From contig NC_134120.1 of NCBI RefSeq assembly GCF_040939455.1, positions 58,757,501 through 58,821,500 on the forward strand: a stretch of DNA of 64,000 bases, read 5' to 3'. Shown here in pieces: positions 12,089-26,010 of this stretch. Under the pieces are notes generated by a model that saw nothing but the letters and a program-made list of their open reading frames with translations, had not been told where the DNA came from and did not search any database. The stretch's first letter is position 1. Every line of letters begins with the position of its first letter. Source of the stretch: Microcebus murinus (lineage: Eukaryota; Chordata; Mammalia; Primates; Cheirogaleidae). The position numbers were made by a program, and so were the translations under genes.

Positions 12089-12493
12089 GGTGTCCTAGTC
12101 CAATGAGGGAAGGACGAGATCGGGAGCCGGTGTGCCAGGTCACCCATCAGGCCTTGGAGAGAAGGCTCTGAGCCTTGGAAAGGACTGACTGAGTGGATCA
12201 GGCGTCCCTGAGACACTCAGGGCCTTATGGATCCTTACAGATGGAAGGACTGACTGAGGGGCTCGGGCGTCCCCGAAGACACTCAAGTCCTTATGGTGGA
12301 GGATCTCTGACTTGGACCATGGACAGAGACCCTGGAATGGACTCATTGGGCTAGGAACACAAGGGCAGAGGGACTTACCCAGGCCAATTGGTCGGCTGGC
12401 GTCCGGTGGATGTCCCGGTCCGAGGTCTGGAAGACACGAGAGGGGACAGTGCGACCACGGCCCTGAGGCAGGCCGGCGCAGCCAAGACTCCCT

Positions 12494-12511
12494 TCCCGGG
12501 TTTCGGCACCA
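12494..12511 (-). promoter_or_regulatory. Retroviral primer-binding site, tRNA-Phe type
   Basis: The plus strand reads tcccgggtttcggcacca, 18 bases identical to the 3' end of mammalian tRNA-Phe including the added CCA. It stands two bases from the 5' LTR, the normal primer-binding position. tRNA-Phe priming is the naming basis of the ERV-F (HERV-F/Fc) group. Confidence 0.92.
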
Positions 12512-12513
12512 AA

Positions 12514-12882
12514 TGTAAGGTTTTTCAGCGGCGGCGAAAACACGGACACAGAGAGAGAAAGAGTGGGGGCCAAACCACGTGGCTTTATTATACACTCGTG
12601 GATGAGGTTCCGGGGCCCCAAGAGAGGGGGCCCCAGCTGAAGGGGTTGAGGCCTTTTATACCCTTTGGGCGGGGCTAGGAACTTTTGGCGGGAAGAGCTG
12701 GGGATTCTAGGAGGGGCTGGAGGTATTTGTGGAATCCAGGAGCCGAAGGTTCTTATCCAAGTGGACATCTGGGTGTGGTTCCTCTCAGCAGGGCCTGGCA
12801 GTTTTTGTCCTCAGCGGGTCTGGTCTCATGAGCCTTTTCTTTTTTGATCTAGGGAAGGGCGGGGGCCACCACCAGCCTTACA
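12514..12882 (-). repeat. 5' LTR of the provirus
   Basis: The LTR is 369 bases, starts with tgtaagg and ends with ccttaca, which is the TG...CA inverted end expected of a retroviral LTR. Read on the minus strand it contains a TATA box (TATAAAAG, in plus coordinates about 12,652-12,660) and an AATAAA polyadenylation signal near 12,586. It differs from the 3' LTR at roughly 20-25 positions by eye (about 6 percent) plus one indel of about 14 bases. Confidence 0.93.
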
Positions 12883-13375
12883 ATATGCATATGAGTAAAA
12901 CTGGGAAACAAGCATGGGGAATGAAATCAACTCTGTCACTGTGGCAGGTATGTGGGTGGATTTTTTAAAAATCCTTCATTTTATTTGCTAACAATAAATG
13001 AAATTATTAGTAAATTCATTTTCTTGATTATAGTATGTTTTAAAAATAACGAATAAGAATCATTTTTTCATTTTTTTTTTCTGGTGGTGTAGTCAACTCC
13101 ATATTTTTTTGCTTTCACTGGAAATAATGTTTCTGTTTGGAAAGCACACATAATACAAATTTCAATAGCCACTACTTTCTTAAAAAAACATGAAAATGCC
13201 ATGTCATTTCTTTTTGCTCTAAAAAATTGTATTAATTTTAAGTGTAAAACAGGCTATAGAATACTAAGTGTAGTGTGATCTCATTTATGTGAAACAGTTA
13301 TCTCAAACCCCACATACCACCTTTCTGTAATAAATTCCTTTGTTTTCCATTTTCACTTGCTTCAGTATACTTGTT
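12883..13375. other. AT-rich unassigned sequence
   Basis: Right flank of the provirus. It contains no gene or named repeat that I can recognise. Confidence 0.5.
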
Positions 13376-14640
13376 CTTTTGTAAAATTTTGATTAGGAAA
13401 TATGTTAGTTATCTATTGCTGCTTAAAAAATTACCCAACACTCTATGGCTTTAAACAGCAATAACCATTGATTATGTATCACTGATTCAGGGGACCAAGA
13501 CCTTGGGACTGGCGTAACTGGAAATTGCTCCTGAGATTGCAGCACCGGGGCTTCTGGGAGCTTTAGCACCAGGGTTGGACACCCCAGCTTCCACACACCA
13601 CCAAATCCCCAGCTTCTCCCGTTAGTCACGCTTTTGTTATTGAATGACTCCACTTCCACGTTCCCAAATTTATTAGTTATCTATCCCTGCAATAACAACT
13701 TACCTCACAAGTTAGATGCTTAAAACGATAATTTCAAGATGTCTCATTCATACGATTGGCAAGTTGGGACTGCTGTCACAGGAGCCCTTAGTTCCTTGCC
13801 ACAGGGACCACAGGGCTGCTGGCATGTCCTTGTGGCACGATCACCCTAAGAACGGGAGATCTAAGAGTGCTCGAGGGAGCCCAAAATGTCTTTTATTACT
13901 TAGCCTGGGAAGCCATGATTTCTGCAATATCCTACTGGCTAAACAAGTAAGCCCTGCTCTTTGTAGAAGGGAGGCAAGGAGCAATGGTGTCCTCTTGGAG
14001 ACTGGCTATCATGGTTTGCCCTCTGGCCCCCAATGACTCATGTCCTTCCCACATGCAAAGTACAGTCATCTCTTTGCAAGGCCCTCCAAAGTCTCATCCC
14101 ATAAAAGCCTCACTTCAAAAAAATCTAGGATCTCATCACCTAAATCAGTCCCAAGTATAGTGAGGCTACTTGGGTCCAGCTTCTCACAATCTGAGGATCT
14201 ATGAATTTAAAATACAAGTCATTTTACTTTCACACATCCAACATCCCGTGGTGGCACAGGCACTGGATAACTGCTGTGGATGGTTACTATCCAAAACGGG
14301 GGAGTCTGGGAACCATACAGGAGTCACTAACCACAGCAATTCTGAAATCCATCTGGGCTCATTTTGGAAGTGATTTGAATAGGACTCAGCCCTACTCCTG
14401 CCTGGGAATGAGTCTTCTTGCCTCTTAGCTCTGTCCTCCTGGCCTTATTTCCACCTTTGCATCATGCCCCCTCTGTAGCCTATGTTTGTAGTCGAATTGT
14501 TTTTTGGTCTTCAGTCTGTAGATATTTAGGGTTCAAAGGCCACTTTCAGAGTCCAGAGTGCTAAACATTACACCATGGAACCATGTGGAAAGGCCACTTT
14601 CATTCTCTGTCCCCTTCAGTCCAAGCTGGTGGTGTTTGTG
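13376..14640 (+). repeat. Ancient LTR/MaLR-like repeat fragments
   Basis: Two partial copies begin with the same motif, ttagttatctat(t/c)..ctgc, at 13,403 and 13,673, followed by a diverged body with features such as 'gcaatatcctactggctaaacaagtaagccctg' near 13,925. From 14,040 the sequence looks like another old retroviral fragment. I recognise this as a common ancient mammalian interspersed type but cannot name the subfamily with confidence. Confidence 0.45.
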
Positions 14641-14689
14641 CCAAAATAATCCTCTTAAAATCTTTGTGGGTCTCCTGTCTTAAAAAGCT

Positions 14690-17210
<2,521 letters not shown>

Positions 17211-17443
17211 AAGTCACACCTGCAAATATCTTCAAAATAAGTCTTTCTCTACCTTAGGCTGCTACTGAGAATACTGAAAGGTAACACCTTTCATGTACAC
17301 AGAAGCCCTATTGCTTGACTGAACAGTTCTTTGAGGCCATAACAAAGGCTTTTGCAGTTATGCTCTGGGCTTCATCCTTAGATTGTGTTTTTTTGAGAGG
17401 GCCCTGATAAATTATATATGATCTTTGCCCAGAAGGTATTTCT
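17211..17443. other. Spacer between two tail-to-tail L1s
   Basis: About 230 bases of non-repeat sequence with no recognisable gene. Confidence 0.6.
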
Positions 17444-17684
17444 TTTTTTTTTAATTTTTTTTAATTTTAGCGTATTATGGGGGTACAAGTGTTAAGGTTA
17501 CATATATTGCCCATGACCCCCTACCCCCTCAAGTAAGAGCTACTCCTATATGTCCACTTGGGTGTTGATCCGTTAATACCAATTTGCTGGTGAGTACATG
17601 TGGTGCTGGTTTTTCCATTCTTGAGATACTTCACTTAGTAGAATGGGTTCCAGCTGTATCCAGGAATATACAAGAGGTGCTATA

Positions 17685-17696
17685 TCACCATTGTTT
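17685..17696. repeat. Target-site duplication of the H3-3A retrocopy (left copy)
   Basis: tcaccattgttt, identical to 18,742-18,753. Both copies are L1 sequence, so the retrocopy inserted into the L1. Confidence 0.92.
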
Positions 17697-18741
<1,045 letters not shown>

Positions 18742-18753
18742 TCACCATTGTTT
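18742..18753. repeat. Target-site duplication of the H3-3A retrocopy (right copy)
   Basis: tcaccattgttt, the exact partner of 17,685-17,696, adjoining the 5' end of the retrocopy. Confidence 0.92.
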
Positions 18754-19156
18754 CTTAAAGCTGAATAGTACTCCATGCTATACATACACCACATTTTATT
18801 AATCCACTCATGAATTCATGGGCACTTGGGCTGTTTCCACAGCTTTGCAATTGTGAATTGTGCTGCTATAAATATTCGAGTGCATGTGTCTTTTTCATAA
18901 AGTGACTTTTGAACTTTTGGGTAGATTCCCAGTAGTGGAACTGCTGGATCAAATGGTAGATCTACTTGTATCGCTTTGAGGTATCTCCATATTGCTTTCC
19001 ACAGAGCTTGAACTAGTTTGCAGTCCCACCAGCAGTGTAGGAGTGTTCCTCTCTCTCCGCAACCACGCCAGCATTTGTTGTTTGGGGACTTTGTGATAAA
19101 GGCCATTCTCACTGGAGTTAAGTGATATCTCATTGTGGTTTTGATTTGCATTTGTC

Positions 19157-19173
19157 TGATGATTAGAGATATT
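19157..19173. repeat. Target-site duplication of the LIN28A retrocopy (left copy)
   Basis: tgatgattagagatatt, identical to 22,538-22,554, in L1 sequence. Confidence 0.93.
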
Positions 19174-20319
19174 TTTTTTTCAGTACCAATAAGTATTTAT
19201 TCATTGTATTTTCCCAGGGAAAGTAGAAAGGAAGGGAAAAGAGTCAGCATGTGTTCTACAAAATGATTAGAAAATGGGAAAGGAAGTACCCAGTACAGCA
19301 AAATCAATCATCAAATAAACATACCCCAGGATGGGGTCACCAAAGCCCAAGGGGGCTCAGTCTCCTGCAGTTCAGGAATAAGGGGAAGGGATCAGGAAAA
19401 GAACAGACAAGTACAGGCTTTCCTACCCTCCCTCCCTCCCCATAAATTCAAGATTTCACACAAAGCTTTGGTTTCTAGCAGTAAACATGGAGTTACATTC
19501 ATCCGTCTCCTATTAAACAATCTTGTGGCCACTTTGACATAAGTTTCTTGCACCTGTATAATAAAATTTCCTGAGTGACTTGGATATACATTCATAATCC
19601 CTTTCTTGGTCTCCTGCCCTCACTTTCTATATGGAAGGCCCCCAATTGCGTCTCTCTACTTACAGATTACAGATTAAGTAGGTTTGATCCATCCAAAATA
19701 CAGCAGTTGTTGCAAGTGTTTGGCATGAATCACCATCAAGAAATGGTCTTGACTTAAGAGGTTGGGAACAAGGGATGGAGGGTTCCTAGCTTCCTCAGGA
19801 TTTTTGCATAAATCATTGAAGAGTTGTGGAGGCATCCCAAGAATTAAATGCATTATGTGTGTGGGTGTGTAGGTTTCCATTTGGGGGGGATGGGAAAGAG
19901 GGTAGGGTAGGAGACAAGTTTTTAGGACAGAAGATCTGGTGGAAAATAGGAAACAGGGCATGGGGAACACAAAAGAAAAAGGTTGGTGTTCAAGATCCCC
20001 ACTTGAAGAAGAGGCCCTCCCCACACTAATGTTTCCGATCCTTTTGCCTGGTGCAGAACCTTCTGTCAAAGATGCTTTGGCTATTTTTCTCTCAATACAA
20101 AAAGAAGTTTGTAAACAATAAAACCCCAAAAGAACATGAAAATCAGCACATTATATTTACACAAACTAGGCCACCTAGCAATCACCAACTCAGTAAAGTC
20201 CTACAAAGCCCAGACAAATACAATAACTAGAGGGGGGCAGCATTTAGGGGAGACAAGAACCCAGGATCAGACACACACCACCCAATGCATTCTATTGCAT
20301 TTGTCCCGTTTCAACACAG

Positions 20320-20327
20320 TGAGGTAG
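20320..20327 (-). promoter_or_regulatory. let-7 seed match in the LIN28A retrocopy 3' UTR
   Basis: The plus strand reads tgaggtag, so the transcript strand reads CTACCTCA, an 8-base match to the let-7 seed. Confidence 0.7.
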
Positions 20328-20917
20328 GTTTGCGGTGATCTCACAGCATGTAAACGAAACCCCCTTTTGCTCCTGTAGCTACCATGACGCTATTAATGAC
20401 TACTGCAGCAGGGCAGGACACTGGCTCAGGGCACCACAAAAGGCCCTCGTTTCTGGGTCTCCTGGAACCTAAGACATTTGAAAGGTTAAGGATTTTAGTC
20501 CTCAATTCATATATCCATCCCTCAACAGCATAGGATGAGTACAGGGGTATTGGTCTTAAAACTTATCCTTACTAACTCACAGTTTTTACAAAAACACACA
20601 TACACTCTGTTGTGCATGAGTAGGTCTAGCCAAACCCAGTGAAGGATGGATCGAGTATGTAAAGCATGTCCTGTGCCCTAGGATTAGACAACCCTCACCT
20701 AACCTTGACTTCCTCTCTGGGCCTTCCACCTAGCCCCGCCTTTCCTAACCTCTCTGCAGCACCTTTTCCTGTTTAGACGAATTTCTAATCTTCCAGTAGA
20801 AGGCGATCAAGTCATGGGGCAACCCAGTTAGAACCTAGTCTCCCATGAAACGTTTTCAAGGTGGAAGGGGTTTCAAGTAGATACTATGGCAGAAAAGACA
20901 GCTCTAATTGGCAAAAA

Positions 20918-20925
20918 TGAGGTAG
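20918..20925 (-). promoter_or_regulatory. Second let-7 seed match in the LIN28A retrocopy 3' UTR
   Basis: Again tgaggtag on the plus strand, CTACCTCA on the retrocopy's sense strand. LIN28A itself is a known let-7 target. Confidence 0.7.
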
Positions 20926-22537
20926 TTCAATAGGCTGTGCACTCCAAATAGTTGCTCTCTATGGTGATAAAAACAACAAAAACCATTCCTGCTGTGCAGA
21001 CCTGGAGATGCTGCCGAACTTATCCCTGAGATTGCTCATGTACCTGAGAACACAGTGCAGGAATGAGGGCCTTAGATTAAAATATACAAAAATACAAAAC
21101 CAGAATATTTATATTAAGAAAAAAAAGTTGAAATGCACAAGATACGTCATTTGCACACAGCTAGTGCAGTTGGCATCCTGGAGAAAGTGGGACCCAAGGT
21201 GCAGTTATCCAAGGGAGCAAATAAATAAAATCACATTGGCCCGGAATGGGGTGGGAGTGAGCTTAGGAGCAGCAGGTCTGTAGCTGTTCCCCCAACCACC
21301 CTTTCTGCCTGTCATCACTACCCATCACTTGGGACAGTTCCCAGCACCCTATCTCAAGAATGGGTATAAGAATGCAAGATATGGAAAAAACCCTGCCTTA
21401 CTCCTGAGATCCCCTCCCACAGAATGTAGTGGCTTATGGGTGGGGTCCATTAGTCCATTCTTGTACTTAATCGTTTCACTCTGGCATGGGCATTATATTA
21501 TTACATATCCTTCTTTAAAAGGAAAACGACTTCCTATCCAGGCAACTTTCAAAAGCTAGAGATTCGGGGATGGAGTCTCAGATAAAGCATTCAGGTTCTA
21601 GGGTGATTTCCCCATAAAGTCCTCCCTTGCATTTGGATAGAGCATGGGTAGGGTTCCTTTGCCTCACTCTTTCCCCCCACCAAGAAGGAAGAAGGGGTGA
21701 TGCCATGAACCCAGCCTGAGATACATGGCAGTGCCAACCACCCCCAACCCACCCTGTCCCCACTTTCTCCACTCTGCTGCTCATTGAAACTTCCTGATAG
21801 CAAAAGAATAGCCCCCACCCACTATGGCTCAATTCTGGGGCTCTGGGAGCAGGGCAGGGCTGTGGATCTCTTCTTCTTCCTCCCGAAAGTAGGCTGGCTT
21901 TCCCTGTGCGCCAGGGGCCTGCTGGGCCTTCAGTGGACACGAGGCCACCATGTGGCTGATGCTCTGGCAGAAGTGGCACTTCTTGGGCTGGGGTGGCAGC
22001 TTGCATTCCTTAGCATGATGGTCTAGACCTCCACAGTCGTAGCACCTGTCTCCTTTTGATCTGCGCTTCTGCATGTTCTTCCCCTTTGGCCGCCTCTCAC
22101 TCCCGATACAGAACACCCCACCAGGTCCAGTGGCTCGGACAGATTCCAGTTGAACTCAACTGCCTCACCCTCCTTCAGGCTCCGGAAGCCTTCCATGTGC
22201 AGCTTACTCTGGTGCACAAAGACGTCCGCAGGGGGTCGAGGGCGACCCGGCGCGGGCGGCCATGGACGGGAAGCCGAACCCCATGCGCACGTTGAACCAC
22301 TTACAGATGCCGGCACCATGGAGCAACTGCGGCTCGTCCGCAGCCCGGGCGCGTCCTCCTGCGCCTCCGCCGCCGCCTTGGCGCAGCCACCTGCAAACTG
22401 CCGGTTGGACACGGAGCCCATGGTCGTCGGCGGAGCCCGCGGCCCCTGGCCCCTGCTCAGGCGGCGGCTGGCCCCAGAGAAGTCCGGAGGCAAAGGGGTG
22501 GTTCGGAGAAGAGGCTGCTACATCTTCCCCCGCACAA

Positions 22538-22554
22538 TGATGATTAGAGATATT
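22538..22554. repeat. Target-site duplication of the LIN28A retrocopy (right copy)
   Basis: tgatgattagagatatt, the exact partner of 19,157-19,173; L1 sequence resumes to its right. Confidence 0.93.
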
Positions 22555-23325
22555 GAACATTTTTTCATATGTTTGTTGGCCATTATTCTGTCTTCTTTTG
22601 AGAAGTTTCTGCTCATGTCCTTTGCCCATTTTTTGATAGGGTTGTTTGATTTTTTCTTGCTGATTTTCCTGAGTTCTAAATAGATTCTAGTTATCAGCCC
22701 TTTATCAGATGTGTAGCTTGTGAAAATTTTCTCCCATTCTGTGGGTTGTCTGTTTGGTCTCTTGACAGTTTCTTTGACTGTGCAGAAGCTTTCTAATTTG
22801 ATCAGGTCCCCTTTGTTTATTTTTGTTGCTGTTGTGATCGCCTTTGGGGTCTTCTTTCTAAATCTTTGCCTAGGCCAATGTCTAGAAGAGTGTTTCCAAC
22901 ATTTTCCTCTAGAATTCTAATAGTTTCACACCTAAGGTTCAATCTATTACCCAGCACGAGTTGATTTTTGTGAAAGTTGAAAGGTGTGGGTCTTGTTTCA
23001 GTCTTCTATATGTGGCTATCTAGTTTTTCCAGCACCATTTATTGAATAAGGATTCTTTCCCCCAGTGTATGCTTTTGTCTGCTTTGTTTAAGATTAGTTG
23101 GCTATATGAGGATGGTTTTATATCTGGGTTCTCTGTTCTGTTCCACTGGCCAATGTTCCTGTTCTTGTGCCAGCAAAAAGCTGTTTTAATTACTATGGCC
23201 TTGTAGTATAGTTTGAAATCTGGGAACAAATTTGTTTTATTAACAACACTGTGTTTAGTGCTTGCTTTAGAATTTATAGCATTCCTCCTTGACTTATAAC
23301 AGTCTGCCTTCAAATAATATAAAAA

Positions 23326-23653
23326 TGTGGGGCACGGTGTCAACGCCATTACAAGATGGCGCCTGTTTCCGGCTTTGCCTAGAGCAGTAAACAAGTTCAG
23401 CGCACGCGCAATTGTCGGTTACCCTGTGGTGCAAGCATGCAAATGAAGGATCCTACTATGGACCAATGCTTTGGCGGCTCGACAGCTGAGCGGCCTATCC
23501 CAGCTTAGGGGTTGTGCTTCTAGGGTATATAGCAGCCTGCGTGCTGCCGGGCTGGGTCTTCCGCATCATGTAAGTCTAAAGGGAACCCCATTAAAGCACT
23601 GTCAGAAGAACTCCAGTTGCCGCGTCTTCCTTGCTGGCGAGGCAGGCGCGACA
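23326..23653 (+). mobile_element. Solo LTR, betaretrovirus-like (class II)
   Basis: A CpG-rich 328-base element starts TGTGGGGC and ends GCGACA, flanked by a perfect six-base duplication taaaaa (23,320-23,325 and 23,654-23,659). It has a TATA-like tatatag near 23,526 and an attaaa polyadenylation-like signal near 23,591. Six-base duplication fits betaretroviruses and HERV-K-type class II elements. No internal retroviral genes adjoin it, so it is a solo LTR left by recombination. The family assignment is inference from the ends and duplication. Confidence 0.8.
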
Positions 23654-23669
23654 TAAAAACTTCATGTAT

Positions 23670-24060
23670 AATATAGCAATCTGTGGACTAAATGTTTGTG
23701 CCACCACAAAACTCACATGTTGAAGACATAGCCCCAAACATGATGGGAATTAATTAGAGTTAGTTGAGGTCATGTGGGGCCTTCGTGATGGGATTCATGC
23801 CCTTATAAGAAGAGGCATCAGAGAGGTTTCTCTCTCTCTTTCTCCCTCTCCCTACACATGTACTGAGGAAAAGCCACATGAACACAGGGTGAGAAGGTGG
23901 CCATCTGGAAGCCAGGAAGAGGGCCTCACCAGAACTTGACCATGCTGTCATCCTGACCTTGGACTTCTAGACTTCAGAACTATGAGAAAATAAACTTCTG
24001 TTGTTTATGTTTACCCAGTCTATGGTATTTTGTTATGACAGCCTGAGCAGACTAAGACAA
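23670..24060 (+). mobile_element. MaLR-type LTR (MLT1/MST group)
   Basis: The segment has the usual order of this group: 'aaactcacatgttgaagac' near the start, 'cccttataagaagag', 'gccaggaagagggcctcacc', 'agaactatgagaaaataaa' with an AATAAA-like signal, and a close ending in 'ctatggtattttgttatgac...gactaagac'. It is diverged and truncated. Confidence 0.7.
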
Positions 24061-25000
24061 CAAACTTATAATTGTGTATTATCATTTCCCTTCTCTTAGT
24101 CTATGAGCTATTGTCATATATATTTTACTTATAGATATGTTATAAATGTCACAATGAACTATTATCATTTTTTGCTTTAAACATTCAGTTATTTTTAAGG
24201 AAAATTAAAACCATAAGAAATAATGTCATATTTACCCCCATATTTACAGTTTACTGTGGTCTTCATTCCATTTTTGAAGATCCAGGTTTCCATTGTTACC
24301 ATTTCCCTTCTGTCTGAAGATTTATCTTTTCCTATAGGGGTGCTTAGGTGACGATAAATTCTTTCAGCTTTTTGTATGTCCAAAGGGTAAAAAATCTTTA
24401 TTTTGTCTTTATTTTTGAAAGATATTTTCATGGAGTAGCATTCTATGCTGACAGTGTTTTTCCCGACAGTTCCTTAAGGATGAAGCAGAAGTCTATTCTG
24501 GCATGCGTAATTTCTTCCAGGAAATCTGCTGCCATTTAAGTCTTTGTCCCTCTGGACACCGTGTGACCTTTTGGTCTGGCTGCTTTTGGGATTTTATCCT
24601 TGTTACTGGTTTTAAGAATTTGATCATGATGTGCTATGGCATGGGAAGTGAGTGTTCACTGAGCTTCTTAGACCTGTGGGCTAATAGTTTTCATCAAATT
24701 TGGAAAAGTTTTTGGCCATTGTTTCCTAACATGTTTTTATGTCCCCTCACAAACTTCCACGCTTTTTTGAGACTTCAATTTTGTGTTTACTAGGTGGCTT
24801 GATGTTGACCTATAGCTAACCGGTGCTTTGTTCGATTTTTAGTCTTTTTTCCTTCTGTGTTCCATTTTGGGTAGTTTCTATTGTTATGTATCAAAGTTCA
24901 CTGATGTTATTTTCTGTAGTGCCTAATCTGCTGTTAATCCCACCCAGTGTATTATTTTAGTTGAAATATTATTGGTAAATATAGATTCACTTGATTTTAT

Positions 25001-25699
25001 AGATTCACTTGATGCAGCCAAATTACTTGGAAACAGTTTGCTCCTTTGGAGCTAGATTTTAAGCTCTGTTAGGTGAGATTCAAACAGCTTTATTTCACTG
25101 GTGATTTGGCCCCCTGATGAGGAAATACTGTTACGTTGTTTCCACTCTAGCCCAGGGACGGGAACCATGCCGGGTTCTGCACCAGCCCTAGTGGTTGTTC
25201 TGCCTGTGCTTGCCGTCAGCCACCCTCCCACCCAGTCTTCAGTCAGTGCAGCTTTCTAACAGGACTTGACGTGAGAATGTTCTGTGTGCTCTTACTCTGT
25301 TCTTATTGTTCTTCTTTTGAAATGTCTTTGCTATGTTTGCCATTTTGCATTTCAAAATAAATTTTATAATTTGCTTATAAACTTTCATCACCATTAGTGT
25401 CTTAATTGGAATTAGACTAAATCTACAATTAATTTTGGAAGAATTGCTTTTTGATATTGAGCCTATCTAATGATAAGAGCTATCATGTCATATATTTAGA
25501 TCTCCTTTACTGTCTCTCTGTAAAGCTTTTTAAATGTTTTCATAGAAGCATATTTTATTAGATTTATTGCTAAAATAAAATTATATTTCCTAACGATTGT
25601 TTCTTACATATAGAAAAGGAATTTTAAAATTGATTTTTAAAAATCTGCGCACCTTGCTGAACTGTATTAATTCTAGTAATTACTTTGTAGATTTTTTTA
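25001..25699. other. AT-rich unassigned sequence, probably old L1
   Basis: I see no gene. Parts read like decayed L1 but no clear motif allows a call. Confidence 0.4.
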
Positions 25700-26010
25700 A
25701 TTTCTTTTTCTTTTTTTTTTTTTTTTAAACAGAGTGTCACTCCGTTGCCTGGGCTAGAGTGCTGTGGCATCAACCTAGCTCTCAGCAACCTCAAACTCTT
25801 GGGCTCAAGTGATCATCCTCGTGCCTCAGCCTCCTGAGTGGCTGGGGCTACAGGCATGTGCCACCATGCCAGGCTAATTTTTCCTGTTTTTAATAGAGAC
25901 GGGGTCTTGCTCTTGCTCAGGCTGGTCTCAAACTCCTGAATTCAAGCAATCCTCCCACCTCAGCCTCCCAAAGTGCTAGAATAACAGGTATGAGCCATTG
26001 TGCCTGGCCT
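25700..26010 (-). mobile_element. Alu, minus strand
   Basis: Starts with a T-run (antisense tail) and ends at 'gtgcctggcc'. The intermonomer block is short (no ttggccaatt insert), so it is an older Alu subfamily. Confidence 0.92.

Larger units (their letters stand above)
7028..12882 (-). mobile_element. Class I endogenous retrovirus (ERV-F-like provirus), defective
   Basis: A 5.85-kb provirus lies in minus orientation. Two LTRs begin TG and end CA when read either way (7028-7406 and 12514-12882). A primer-binding site for tRNA-Phe, Gag, protease, reverse transcriptase, the start of RNase H and the end of Env follow in the expected order from high to low coordinates. Full-length relatives are usually 7-9 kb. 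The shortfall fits a single internal deletion of integrase and the front of Env near 8,470. All reading frames are broken by frameshifts and stops, so it makes no intact protein. A clear target duplication is not visible; the flanks are atata on the left and atatg on the right, which would be a five-base match with one mismatch. The tRNA-Phe site, the two-knuckle nucleocapsid and the RT style place it near the ERV-F group; the exact family is inferred. Confidence 0.93.
19174..22537 (-). pseudogene. LIN28A pseudogene: Processed pseudogene of LIN28A, nearly full-length mRNA
   Basis: A 3.36-kb intronless copy of the LIN28A mRNA (RNA-binding protein that blocks let-7 maturation). The start codon is at 22,421-22,419 and the stop TGA at 21,831-21,829. 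The N-terminal MGSVSN start, cold-shock-domain segments (GAGICKWFNVRMGFGF; VFVHQSKLHMEGFRSL) and both CCHC zinc knuckles (about 21,925-22,055) are recognisable, but in several frames. The span is 593 bases against about 630 in the parent, so there are net deletions, one falling just after GEAVEF in the cold-shock domain. About 115 bases of 5' UTR and a 2.65-kb 3' UTR follow, then an A tail (poly-T at 19,174-19,180). A 17-base target duplication flanks it. It cannot make full LIN28A. Confidence 0.95.
23227..25000 (-). mobile_element. Ancient L1 (L1M type), minus strand, interrupted
   Basis: Strongly diverged sequence reads like the antisense of old L1 3' regions, for example around 24,530-24,730 (tgtgctatggcatgggaagtg and the following ttcatcaaatttgg motif). 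A solo LTR and a MaLR LTR interrupt it. Limits are approximate. Confidence 0.5.

Noticed and set aside
14530..14600. Possible tRNA-like sequence
   Set aside because: A few tRNA-like words are present but I could not form a cloverleaf or find both internal promoter boxes.
21829..22116. Possible short zinc-knuckle protein like LIN28A
   Set aside because: It is the 3' part of the LIN28A retrocopy coding region; the start and the cold-shock domain are in other frames.
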